Source: SAR116 cluster bacterium AG-313-A07 (GTDB lineage: Bacteria > Pseudomonadota > Alphaproteobacteria > Thalassobaculales > Thalassobaculaceae). Taken from it: DNA of 48,453 nucleotides. The DNA is taken from NCBI GenBank assembly GCA_003284265.1, contig QBVV01000013.1:1-48453 (forward strand), in the 5' to 3' direction. The position numbers and the translations under genes are program-made. The notes beneath the pieces are model-generated. The model was not told the origin of the DNA. It saw nothing but the letters and a program-made list of their open reading frames with translations, and ran no database searches. How positions within the stretch are numbered: position 1 is the first letter of the stretch; the number at the start of each line of letters is the position of its first letter. Shown here piece after piece: positions 37,987 through 46,692 of the stretch.

Positions 37987-39591
37987 ATGGAAAGCGAAGA
38001 ATACGATTATATAATTATTGGAGCAGGGTCTGCCGGTTGTACATTGGCTAACCGCTTGACGGAGGATCAATCTACTAAGGTATTACTTCTGGAGGCAGGA
38101 GGTAAAGATAGAAACCCGTGGATACATATCCCTGTAGGATATGTAAAAACGCTTGATATGCCCAGTCTAAACTGGCGGTTTGAAACTGAACCTGAGCCGA
38201 ATACGTATAACCGAGCAATCCCTATCCCACGAGGTAAAGTTTTAGGGGGGTCTAGCTCAATAAACGGAATGGTGTATGTTCGAGGGCAACCGTTAGATTA
38301 TGATACATGGTCGCAACTTGGTAATCGTGGTTGGTCTTATGACTCTGTGTTACCATATTTTAAGAAATCTGAAAATTATGAGAGCTCGGATAGTCCCTGG
38401 CGGGGTCAGGGTGGGCCATTGAATACTTCTGAGGGGCTTGAGCGTGCTGAACTCCTTGATGCTATAATGGATGCTGCTGAAGAAACTGGCTATCCAAAAA
38501 ACCCAGATTATAATAGTGGAGATCAAGAGGGTTTTGGTTACTTCCAAGTGACGCAAAAACATGGCCGACGCTGGTCTACGGCCAAAGCATTTTTAGAACC
38601 TGCTTTGAAGCGGTCGAATCTCCGCTTAGAGATTAATGCACATACATTAAAAATACTCACTGAGAATAAAACTGCTACAGGGGTTATGTTTCAACAATCT
38701 GGGCAAATGAAAACTGTTAGAGCAAGCAGGGAGGTTATAATCTCAGCTGGTGCCGTTCAATCACCCCAGATTTTAGAACTTTCTGGCATTGGGGATCCAA
38801 AAATTTTAAAAGAAAACGGTATCGACGTTACCTTCCCGCTTCCTGGCGTAGGAGAAAACTATCAAGACCATTATATTGTAAGACAGACGTGGAAAATCAA
38901 AAAAAGAATAACCCTCAATGAACAAACTAAAGGATTGTTTCTTGCTAAAGAACTACTCAAATACGCTTTTAGTCGAAAGGGTATTATGACGTTCCCAGGA
39001 GGAATTTTATCTGGTTATGTAAGTACAAGACCAGAAGTGTCGACGCCGGATATTCAATATACGATTGTGCATGCTAGTTTCAAAGATGTAAAAAAACGCA
39101 TTTTTGATAATCACCCAGGGATGACGATCGCTCCATGTCAGTTGCGTCCAGACTCTAGGGGTTCGATTCATATAAAATCTTCCGATCCATTTGTGGCTCC
39201 TGCTATAAAAGGTAACTTTTTAGCGGAAGAGAATGATCGTCGTACAATAGTTGATGGAATGAAAATAGCCCGAAAAATTGTAGCAGCCCCAGCTCTCCAG
39301 CATTATAAAGATGAGGAAATAGAGCCAGGTATAAATGTAAACTCTGATGAAGAATGGTTGGATTTCGCCAGAGCAAAAGGTAACACTGTCTATCATCCGG
39401 TAGGAACCTGCAAAATGGGAAACGACCTCATGGCTGTGGTGGATGATCGTTTGCGTGTTTTAGGGCTCAATCGTTTACGGGTTGTTGACGCCTCTATAAT
39501 GCCAACACTCGTCTCCGGTAATACCAATGCTCCCACTATTATGATAGCGGAAAAAGCGGCTGACATGATTAAGGAAGATTCAAAAAAATAG
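37987..39591 (+). CDS. GMC-family FAD oxidoreductase (choline dehydrogenase-like)
   Basis: This is a flavoenzyme of about 534 residues that oxidises an alcohol. The FAD motif is YIIIGAGSAGCTLANRLTED. The GMC signature 1 is PRGKVLGGSSSINGMVYVRG near residue 85, and signature 2 is ISAGAVQSPQILELSGIG near 255. The catalytic His is in NTVYHPVGTCKMG near 465. ATG 37987 has GAGGA 11 bases upstream; ATG 37969 adds six residues without a ribosome site. BetA acts on choline, but no betaine aldehyde dehydrogenase or betI is nearby, so the substrate is open. Confidence 0.9.
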   Translation: MESEEYDYIIIGAGSAGCTLANRLTEDQSTKVLLLEAGGKDRNPWIHIPVGYVKTLDMPSLNWRFETEPEPNTYNRAIPIPRGKVLGGSSSINGMVYVRGQPLDYDTWSQLGNRGWSYDSVLPYFKKSENYESSDSPWRGQGGPLNTSEGLERAELLDAIMDAAEETGYPKNPDYNSGDQEGFGYFQVTQKHGRRWSTAKAFLEPALKRSNLRLEINAHTLKILTENKTATGVMFQQSGQMKTVRASREVIISAGAVQSPQILELSGIGDPKILKENGIDVTFPLPGVGENYQDHYIVRQTWKIKKRITLNEQTKGLFLAKELLKYAFSRKGIMTFPGGILSGYVSTRPEVSTPDIQYTIVHASFKDVKKRIFDNHPGMTIAPCQLRPDSRGSIHIKSSDPFVAPAIKGNFLAEENDRRTIVDGMKIARKIVAAPALQHYKDEEIEPGINVNSDEEWLDFARAKGNTVYHPVGTCKMGNDLMAVVDDRLRVLGLNRLRVVDASIMPTLVSGNTNAPTIMIAEKAADMIKEDSKK

Positions 39592-39658
39592 ACATGAAAC
39601 TAAGTTAAAATGATGTAACGCTGCTGCTTGGTACGTATGCGTTTCTAGGAGAATTATT

Positions 39659-40426
39659 ATGCGCTCATTATCAAAACGGTTAGCGTCTGCTCGTTTGGAT
39701 GGTGTTTTAGTTACTATTCAACCGGACGAAGAGCCTAAGAGTTTACAAGAGGCTTATCAAATCCAAAAAGAAGTAAATAGTCTTCTAAGTCCATCTTCAA
39801 ATGCTTGGAAAGTTGGTTCTACATCGAAAGAAGCGCAGCTTAAATTGGGAACAACGGAGCCTGGCGCAGCGAGGGTGCCAGAACAATTTAAATTCAGGGG
39901 TGGCGATAAGATTCCTGTTTTTTCCTCGCATGACCTCTGGGTAGAAGGGGAGTTTGCAATAAGTTTAGGAAAGGATCTTCCCTCAAGAGAACAAGCATAT
40001 AGTTATGAAGAAGTATATTCTGCTATTGACGGGGTTGCCCCGTCCCTTGAGTTCGTGGGCTCTCGATTAAAATATGGTTTGGGCGGAAGTGGAAGGCTAT
40101 CTGTAACGGCCGATGGTGGCGCAAATGTTGCGCTCTGCGTTGGTCAAGTAGTTCATGATTGGGTAGATATCGACTTACCTACTCAAAGGGTGAGTTTGAC
40201 GGTTAACGGCACCGAAGTGGCTTCAGGTGCAGGGAGCAACGCATTGGAAGATCCGATCAACGTAGTGCTCTGGCTCGCTAACCATAAGCGGGTCTCTGAG
40301 GGACTATTTGCTGGAGAAATTATTTCTACAGGAACCTGCACTGGGCTCACTAAGGTTACCCCAGGTGACAGGGTTGAAGCAGAATTTGGGCCTATCGGTA
40401 GCATAAATACATGGCTCGTTGACTGA
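39659..40426 (+). CDS. 2-keto-4-pentenoate hydratase / oxalocrotonate decarboxylase-like protein
   Basis: This is a 255-residue enzyme of the fumarylacetoacetate hydrolase superfamily. Landmarks are EAYQIQKEVNSLL, AWKVGSTSKEAQLKLG, a VEGEFAISLGKDLPSRE metal-binding segment (Glu residues), and the C-terminal LANHKRVSEGLFAGEIISTGTCTG. It would hydrate or decarboxylate a 2-hydroxydienoate from meta-cleavage, or act on a related keto acid. AGGAG precedes ATG 39659. The amidase-GMC-hydratase order suggests one degradation route, but no dioxygenase accompanies it. Confidence 0.85.
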   Translation: MRSLSKRLASARLDGVLVTIQPDEEPKSLQEAYQIQKEVNSLLSPSSNAWKVGSTSKEAQLKLGTTEPGAARVPEQFKFRGGDKIPVFSSHDLWVEGEFAISLGKDLPSREQAYSYEEVYSAIDGVAPSLEFVGSRLKYGLGGSGRLSVTADGGANVALCVGQVVHDWVDIDLPTQRVSLTVNGTEVASGAGSNALEDPINVVLWLANHKRVSEGLFAGEIISTGTCTGLTKVTPGDRVEAEFGPIGSINTWLVD

Positions 40427-40475
40427 GGCATTGATTAGAATCTGGTGAATAAGGACTTATTTCAACGCTTTTTTG

Positions 40476-43316
40476 CTATGACTTAAGGAAGTTTTTAACG
40501 TCTTCTATTGCATCTGCTAAACCACAACGCGTAATGGTTACATCTTTTGGAAATGCATCAAGAAGCCGGCTCGGCATTCCAGGGTCGAGAAGAACAAACA
40601 CCCCTTTGTCGGATGCGGTCCGAATTAATCTACCGAATGCTTGTGTGAGGTTCATCCTTGTAAGCATATCAGTGTAAACGTTTCGGCCAAAAGATTTCTG
40701 TCGGGCTTTAGTTAAAATAGAAGGCCTTGGCCATGGAACCTTGTCGAATACGATAAGTCGGAGTGATTTACCTGGGATGTCTACTCCGTCTCGAGCTGCA
40801 TTTGTACCAAGTAGAGAGGAGTTTTCCTCCATGCGAAAAATATCAATTAACGTTGCTAGGCTTAAGCCATCTACATGTTGGGAATGCAATTTCAATCCTG
40901 ACTGATCTAAAGGATGTAATATTCTATTATGGACTGCACGAAGCCTTTGAATCGCTGTAAATAGACCTAATGCACCGCCATTAGAGGCTATAAATAATTC
41001 TCTATATGCAGAAGCAACTTGGTCTACATCATTTTTATTCACATCATTTATAATTAAAATATGGGTTTGTTCCTTGTAATCAAATGGAGACTCTACGGCG
41101 ACTTGTGCGAGGTTAGTTGGCATATGGTTCACGCCGGTTCGTTTTTTTGCAATAACCCAATCGTTATCCGGGTTTGTGCCGACATCCTTCAATGTGGCAG
41201 ATGTTATGACTACTCCATGCGCGCGAGAAAATACTTTGTCGTTTAGCGGTATTGTTGGGTCCAACCAGTGTCGTTTCATGCCAATGTCTACATCATGTCC
41301 CTGAACACGTTCGACCTCCAACCAATCAATAAACTCGTCTGTTTGAACTTCGTTTACCGTTTTTAACATAGATTGCCATGTTTTAATCGTTAGATATGCT
41401 CTCTGTGTTAACGATCTGATTATTGCTTCAATTTTTAACCTAATGGGTGTTTCAAGTGTCTCGGCTTTTTCGTCGAGCATGGTTTTTAAAATTGAACAAA
41501 ATAATTGCATAGGAATCGCTATTTTTTCTAAACTTTTAGAAAATATTTCAGCAGTTTCGATTAAGGATTTAGTGGGAGGATAAATACCTGCTTCCAATGA
41601 ATAGATATTATTTAAGTTTTCAGTCCGAGCTTCCAGCTGTTGCTTGATAGCTGAAAAAAAAGATTCGCTTGGTCCAATAGGTTGGTTATCCTTCAATCGG
41701 TTTAGCCAACCATCACGGGGCAAAATTTGTGCGGCAGAGAGGAGTTGGTTTAGCGCCGTGTTACCCTCTTGATTCTCTGTGATGAGATCTTCTACTCGCT
41801 TTTTCAATCCTCTGCTACGGCCAAGGTTTCGGGTCTCAGCCCCCAATAACCAGCGGCGAAGATCAAAGGCTTCCGCTCCACTTAGGTATGTTGAGAACAC
41901 GGTGTCAGCAGCCTCGAATAAGTGGTGACCTTCGTCAAAAATATATCTCGTGGGCTGATGGATGTCGGTTTCTTCTCCTAAGACTGATTGAATTAATACC
42001 AAGGCATGGTTAGCGATCACTATTTCGGCACGTCTTGAGTTTCGAATGGATTTTTCGATAAAACATTTATGATAGTGAGAACAAGCTGAATAAATACACT
42101 CCCCTCTGCGATCTGCTAGTCCGGTAGTGCGACTTTGGCCAAGTAAATCAGAGAGCCAAGATGGGAAATCAGCACCCATTAAATCCCCGTCCCGGGTTTT
42201 AGAGACCCAGCGAGCTATTAAACCAAGTGCTACGCCGTATTGTGGCATTGAAAGGAGTTGCCGAGAGGCCTCCTCTAGATTAAGCAGACACAAATAATTT
42301 TCTCGCCCTTTGCGGATAGCAATTTTAGCCGACTTCCGAATAGGCTCGGGATACAAACGATTTAGCTCATTATCGACCTGATGCTGCAGATTTCGGGTGT
42401 AGGTGGATACCCATACTGAGCCGCCATTTTTATTTGCCCAGATAGACGATGGTGCTAAATATCCCAGAGTTTTTCCCACTCCTGTTCCAGCATGAGCTAA
42501 AACAATGTGGGGGACATCCTTTTTATCACGGGGTTCAAATGCAGGCAGAATCTTAGAGGTATATTCAATTTGACCAGGTCGGTTTTCTGAAAAATCTCCC
42601 AACATCTTATTTAAACGGTTAATAGTCTCATTTTTGGTGATTGGTAAACTTGAGACGGGAGGTTCGGGTGCGTGCTCGGACCATTCGGATAGATCTTCCC
42701 ATATATTCAGAGAACTCGCTTTAAGCGTGGAGCTCGTTTTTGGGTTTACTCCTAATACTTCTAAGACTATGGGGGCCCAAACCCAACCGCAATGACCCAT
42801 TAACTCCGATATTGAAATTACTTTCTCTTTATTGGAACAGAAGTTAAGTTCTTTTAATAATGCTTCTGCTGCGTCCAGTAAAACTAATGCTGTATCAAAT
42901 CCATTTTCTGGAATGGGCAGGTTCAATGCCCTCGCTATCCCTTGAGGGGTGGGGACGCAGAATTCAGCCGGTTTTGCAAAAGCGAAAAGTTCTAGGAGGT
43001 CAAAACATAAGAAAGGTTTGCATTTGAGCCGGAATGTTGTTGCTTTCGAATTACAAAGTAATGGGGGATGTTCATTGATCTTTCCCAAAGCGTTGTTGTG
43101 AGAAATTCTTTCAATCTCTCCATCTTGAGAGATCCATATACTGTCTCCTGCTTCAGTTAGCAGTGTTGGAGGCGGCCAGTTTAGATTTGTTAGTTCATTA
43201 TTTTGATCCATACCCAAGTTGGGGTATTGGTAAATCTTTTCCATGTCAATAAGAGCAATAAGGTTATTGATCAGTTTTGGTAAATCGTTACACTTTTTAT
43301 TCTGATATAGGCCCAC
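40476..43316 (-). CDS. DinG/XPD-type ATP-dependent DNA helicase
   Basis: This is a large superfamily 2 helicase of the Fe-S group, up to 946 residues. Walker A is HAGTGVGKTLGYLAPSSIWA near residue 280. Four cysteines that suit a [4Fe-4S] cluster appear in NYLCLLN and GECIYSACSHYHKCFIEKS, and the DEAH box as FDEGHHLFEAAD. Motif VI is LTQAFGRLIRTASDKG near the C-terminus. An N-terminal domain of about 230 residues precedes the motor, as in the long alphaproteobacterial DinG-like proteins. The start is unsure: GTG 43316, ATG 43244 or ATG 43211, the last giving the family-like WPPPTLLTEAGDSIW near the front. It probably unwinds 5'-tailed DNA or R-loops. Confidence 0.88.
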   Translation of the reverse strand: MGLYQNKKCNDLPKLINNLIALIDMEKIYQYPNLGMDQNNELTNLNWPPPTLLTEAGDSIWISQDGEIERISHNNALGKINEHPPLLCNSKATTFRLKCKPFLCFDLLELFAFAKPAEFCVPTPQGIARALNLPIPENGFDTALVLLDAAEALLKELNFCSNKEKVISISELMGHCGWVWAPIVLEVLGVNPKTSSTLKASSLNIWEDLSEWSEHAPEPPVSSLPITKNETINRLNKMLGDFSENRPGQIEYTSKILPAFEPRDKKDVPHIVLAHAGTGVGKTLGYLAPSSIWANKNGGSVWVSTYTRNLQHQVDNELNRLYPEPIRKSAKIAIRKGRENYLCLLNLEEASRQLLSMPQYGVALGLIARWVSKTRDGDLMGADFPSWLSDLLGQSRTTGLADRRGECIYSACSHYHKCFIEKSIRNSRRAEIVIANHALVLIQSVLGEETDIHQPTRYIFDEGHHLFEAADTVFSTYLSGAEAFDLRRWLLGAETRNLGRSRGLKKRVEDLITENQEGNTALNQLLSAAQILPRDGWLNRLKDNQPIGPSESFFSAIKQQLEARTENLNNIYSLEAGIYPPTKSLIETAEIFSKSLEKIAIPMQLFCSILKTMLDEKAETLETPIRLKIEAIIRSLTQRAYLTIKTWQSMLKTVNEVQTDEFIDWLEVERVQGHDVDIGMKRHWLDPTIPLNDKVFSRAHGVVITSATLKDVGTNPDNDWVIAKKRTGVNHMPTNLAQVAVESPFDYKEQTHILIINDVNKNDVDQVASAYRELFIASNGGALGLFTAIQRLRAVHNRILHPLDQSGLKLHSQHVDGLSLATLIDIFRMEENSSLLGTNAARDGVDIPGKSLRLIVFDKVPWPRPSILTKARQKSFGRNVYTDMLTRMNLTQAFGRLIRTASDKGVFVLLDPGMPSRLLDAFPKDVTITRCGLADAIEDVKNFLKS

Positions 43317-43372
43317 TTTATCTCTGATTCTGGGCCTGGATTAATATTTTCAATTACTTAAACGTGCAGCAT

Positions 43373-43828
43373 ATGGATATAATTGATAAAAAAATAGCCA
43401 CCCACTTACAAAACAATGCTCAAATAACGCATAGGGAAATTGGCATTGAAATCGATTTGCCTACGTCGACTGTGAACGACCGCGTTCGTCACCTTATTAA
43501 AAACCGGACCATCACTCAGATCATAAAAGTTAACCCTATCAAAGCAAAGCTTGTTATCCTCGCTTACATCTCGGTACTAATAGATTGGTCTAAGTCAAAA
43601 GAAAACTTTGGATTAGCAGTGAAAAATATTCCAGAAGTCATTGAGTGTCACAGTGTGACCGGTGATTGGTCTTATCTTCTAAAAGTTAGAGCGAGAGATA
43701 ATGCGCACCTCGAGGATATTATTTCTAATCAAATTAAAGCCTTCCCGGGAGTGACACGTAGCGAAACAATATTTGTTATGGATACTGTTAAAGAGACTAC
43801 AGAATTACCCTTAGATATTGCGGACTAG
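43373..43828 (+). CDS. Lrp/AsnC-family transcriptional regulator
   Basis: This is a regulator of about 151 residues. The N-terminal winged helix-turn-helix is DIIDKKIATHLQNNAQITHREIGIEIDLPTSTVNDRVRHLIKN, and the C-terminal RAM (ligand and oligomer) domain contains IPEVIECHSVTGDWSYLLKVRARD. ATG 43373 is the natural start; GTG 43364 adds three residues. It is divergent from the helicase. The regulon and effector, usually an amino acid, are unknown. Confidence 0.92.
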   Translation: MDIIDKKIATHLQNNAQITHREIGIEIDLPTSTVNDRVRHLIKNRTITQIIKVNPIKAKLVILAYISVLIDWSKSKENFGLAVKNIPEVIECHSVTGDWSYLLKVRARDNAHLEDIISNQIKAFPGVTRSETIFVMDTVKETTELPLDIAD

Positions 43829-43952
43829 CTTCATTAGCCAATGGGAAATTACTCAATCATATAGTGACGCCCTAAAACCGAGGTTGGAATTTACATTTTG
43901 TTAATTTGCACTAAATTCTGGTTAGGAACTATTTGAGTGTAGTGGAGAGAAA

Positions 43953-44930
43953 ATGTTAATAAAACGCGGGCGAGATTGGGAAATAAATCAGCGTGAAGTC
44001 ACAGATGAGGCGCTTTTTTTAAATCGTCGCAGTTTTATTAAATCAATTACAGCGGGGGCAATTTTAGCTCCAAGTATGGTTGGATTTGGTTCAAGTGCGA
44101 ATGCCAAAAAGAAAAAGATGGAAATTGATCCAACCGTTTCTCTCTATCCAGTAAGGCGGAACGACCGCTATACGGTTAAAAGAGCAATAAGCGATGAATA
44201 CGATGCTACGACTTATAATAATTTTTATGAATTTGGGTCGCACAAGAGTATTTATAGGGCAGCCGAGGCCTTAAAAACAAGGCCTTGGACAATTAATATT
44301 GATGGGCTAGTCGAAAAAAAACAGCTTATAGACTTCGATAAACTTATAAATAGTATGCCATTGGAGGAAAGGGTCTATAGACATAGATGCGTTGAAGCGT
44401 GGTCAATGATTGTTCCGTGGACTGGTTTTCCGCTTGCGAGTTTGATAGAATTGGCCAAACCGCTTTCTAGTGCGAAATTTCTCGTCATGGAAACAATAAT
44501 GGATCCTGAAACGATGCCTGGCCAAAAGCAGCACTGGTATCCATGGCCGTACTCGGAAGGCTTGACCATTGAAGAAGCGAAAAACGAGCTCTCTTTCCTG
44601 GTAACTGGCGTTTATGGCAAGCCACTACCTAATCAAATGGGGGCACCCCTGAGGCTTGCAGTTCCTTGGAAATATGGGTTCAAATCAATAAAATCGATCA
44701 CAAGGTTTAGCTTTACCGACAAACGGCCAGTTTCTTTTTGGGAGCGCATACAACCGAAAGAATATGGGTTCTGGGCAAATGTAAATCCAGAAGTAAGTCA
44801 CCCACGGTGGAGCCAAGCGACAGAAAGAACACTCTCTGGTCCGAGGGTGCCCACGCAATTATATAACGGGTACACAGAGTTTGTGGCAGATATCTACAAA
44901 AACTTGAGTAGTGAAAAATTGTTTATGTAA
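43953..44930 (+). CDS. msrP: Periplasmic methionine sulfoxide reductase catalytic subunit MsrP (molybdoenzyme)
   Basis: MsrP repairs oxidised methionines in periplasmic proteins. The 325-residue precursor has a Tat signal with the twin arginine in NRRSFIKS (about 25-26), a hydrophobic stretch and a cleavage-like SANA near 51. The molybdopterin-ligating Cys is in YRHRCVEAW at about residue 146. QMGAPLRLAVPWKYGFKSIKSI is a cofactor-binding signature near 228-249. SD GGAGA precedes ATG 43953. The usual partner msrQ, a haem membrane protein, does not follow; the next gene is a convergent unknown one. Confidence 0.93.
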   Translation: MLIKRGRDWEINQREVTDEALFLNRRSFIKSITAGAILAPSMVGFGSSANAKKKKMEIDPTVSLYPVRRNDRYTVKRAISDEYDATTYNNFYEFGSHKSIYRAAEALKTRPWTINIDGLVEKKQLIDFDKLINSMPLEERVYRHRCVEAWSMIVPWTGFPLASLIELAKPLSSAKFLVMETIMDPETMPGQKQHWYPWPYSEGLTIEEAKNELSFLVTGVYGKPLPNQMGAPLRLAVPWKYGFKSIKSITRFSFTDKRPVSFWERIQPKEYGFWANVNPEVSHPRWSQATERTLSGPRVPTQLYNGYTEFVADIYKNLSSEKLFM

Positions 44931-44942
44931 ACTGTAGGTTAT

Positions 44943-45401
44943 TTAAAACTTATATCTCGGTAATTTACCTAAACATTTGATGATAGCTTGGTTTTCTCTA
45001 ACTAGGCGTTTGGCCATAGTTTTCCACATAAATTTATCCCGATTGATTTTTCTAGATCTTCTAACATTGCCATCGGTTGCCGACTCAAAGGGATTTATGC
45101 CGTCATTAATGTGGCGCAACATAATTTGGTTTTCTCTCATCGACTTTTGAAATGATTTAGAGGTGTTGCTTAGAATTTTTTTCTTGTGGAAAAGAAGATA
45201 AGCAATATCCCAATTAGATAGTTTACATGTTTTAGGATCTAAACGAACTGTATTTATACCAAGAAAAAATTTGGTACTTAGAAAAATAACAAGCGAACTT
45301 GCAATCACAATTTTTCCAGTACGTCCAAATAGTTTTCTATACGGGAATTCAAGTGCTTTATCTAACAATGTAGGCTTATCAGTTTTTGGTTTGACGGCCA
45401 T
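44943..45401 (-). CDS. Hypothetical basic protein with one TM segment
   Basis: I do not recognise this 152-residue protein. It has a Lys-rich start, one hydrophobic segment at about 31-49 (IVIASSLVIFLSTKFFLGI) and a long basic C-terminal half with many Arg and Lys (NVRRSRKINRDKFMWKTMAKRLVRENQ). It lacks the six helices and haem-ligand histidines of MsrQ, so it is not that partner. Only 12 bases separate its stop from the msrP stop. It could be anchored in the membrane with a cytoplasmic basic domain. It might also be a false gene, but its length and lack of overlap favour a real one. Confidence 0.5.
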   Translation of the reverse strand: MAVKPKTDKPTLLDKALEFPYRKLFGRTGKIVIASSLVIFLSTKFFLGINTVRLDPKTCKLSNWDIAYLLFHKKKILSNTSKSFQKSMRENQIMLRHINDGINPFESATDGNVRRSRKINRDKFMWKTMAKRLVRENQAIIKCLGKLPRYKF

Positions 45402-45559
45402 TACTTCGAATTTTCACTTTCAGGGTAGAATAGAGCAACCAGTAATAACTCATACACCCCAGTTGATTAAAAGTCTCCCCCTCTATTTTATCGAACCCAA
45501 ACTTTTCTTTGCGGTAAAATCAAAGATCTCGATAAGTTGGTGCTAATTCGATTAATATA

Positions 45560-46465
45560 TTATAGTGGTTGGTAGTATTTTAGTGCATTATCATGGAACA
45601 ACGCCGACTGATCTTTGATTGAAAAACTTGATGCTATATTCTTGAAATTCTGAAAGATTGTGTCGAAACTGTCACACAATCCATCCACAGGAAAGTTAGA
45701 TGCAAACATACATCGTTCTACTCCAAATGTAGCAATTGCATCTCTAATTATACGATTGTTTTCTTGTGGGTTCCATTGATGACCAGATATTCCTATGCCG
45801 GATAATTTAATTGCAGTGTTCGGTTGGAAAGCAAATTCTTGAATAGCGGATCGCCATCTATCGAGGCCCTTTAGAGTTCTGTCGGACGGAAGCCCTGTAT
45901 GATTCAAGATAATTAGTGTATCTGGAAAATCTCTCGCTAACATTGCGGCTTCGCCGAGATGCCACCAAGGTGTCTGCAGGTCATAGTGTAAATTATGTTT
46001 GAGTAAATTTTTATAACCATTCCTAAAATTTGGATCCCCCATCGATCCCGGAAGATTAGGTTTAAATTCCGCAAATGATGGGCAGGATTTTGGTTTTTGG
46101 CGGACAGATCTGCTAATGGGAAATTGTTTGTGATCAGTTAGTACTTGGTCTACGTTATCATTTTCAAACCAAATTTGGCCAACTAGCGCATTTGGAAAAC
46201 CATATTTTTCGTAATAGTTTTGAACCCAAGCTGTTTCGCCTATGGGATCCGCAGCATCCCATTCGGTTTCCACATAAATACTTTTGACAATTTGATGATT
46301 ACCCCAGTCATTTTTGTAATCTTCCAAAAGATAGTTTTTACAGATTTTTGAATAATCCCCATACCTAAAACTCTTAATATTATGTCGTCCGTCTAGCCAT
46401 GGATGTTTCTTTAGAGACAGATCCCAGAAATGATGATGCGCATCTATGATCGTGGGTATTGTCAT
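45560..46465 (-). CDS. Amidohydrolase family 2 (TIM-barrel, COG3618-type) metal-dependent hydrolase
   Basis: This is a 301-residue TIM-barrel hydrolase. The metal-binding IIDAHHHFWDL opens the protein, and LIILNHTGLPSD (about 180) and CMFASNFPVDG near the C-terminus supply further family residues. Relatives act as lactonases (for example on fuconolactone) or aromatic acid decarboxylases. ATG 46465 faces a divergent spacer with palindromes, suggesting shared control with the ThDP gene. Confidence 0.87.
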   Translation of the reverse strand: MTIPTIIDAHHHFWDLSLKKHPWLDGRHNIKSFRYGDYSKICKNYLLEDYKNDWGNHQIVKSIYVETEWDAADPIGETAWVQNYYEKYGFPNALVGQIWFENDNVDQVLTDHKQFPISRSVRQKPKSCPSFAEFKPNLPGSMGDPNFRNGYKNLLKHNLHYDLQTPWWHLGEAAMLARDFPDTLIILNHTGLPSDRTLKGLDRWRSAIQEFAFQPNTAIKLSGIGISGHQWNPQENNRIIRDAIATFGVERCMFASNFPVDGLCDSFDTIFQNFKNIASSFSIKDQSALFHDNALKYYQPL

Positions 46466-46547
46466 TGGTCAAAAGCCCTATTGAAAAGTTTACTGTTATT
46501 CCAGTGCTATAAAGTAGTGTTACAGAATTTACATATAAAATATAGGC

Positions 46548-46560
46548 GACTTATTAAGTC
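46548..46560. promoter_or_regulatory. Palindrome GACTTA-T-TAAGTC, possible operator
   Basis: This is an exact 13-base palindrome in the 227-base divergent spacer between the amidohydrolase and ThDP genes. It has the size and symmetry of a GntR- or MarR-type site, but no regulator can be named. Confidence 0.4.
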
Positions 46561-46644
46561 ATTCCTAATAGATGAAATTGCTTTTTATTATAGATCATTT
46601 AAAAGTCCCGTTAATTTTTAATAATGAGTTTGCTTTAGGTTTTA

Positions 46645-46668
46645 GAAGTCTGGTAGATTCCCGACTTC
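46645..46668 (+). other. Hairpin in the ThDP gene leader
   Basis: GAAGTC and GACTTC (12-base loop) form a 6-bp stem ending 24 bases before ATG 46693. Its GACTT arm repeats the arm of the palindrome at 46548. The role is unknown. Confidence 0.3.
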
Positions 46669-46692
46669 AGTCTTAAGGGAGAATGTATTTCA

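Noticed and set aside
44943..45401. msrQ, the expected partner of msrP
   Set aside because: Only one hydrophobic segment and no haem-ligand histidine pattern; the strand is also opposite.
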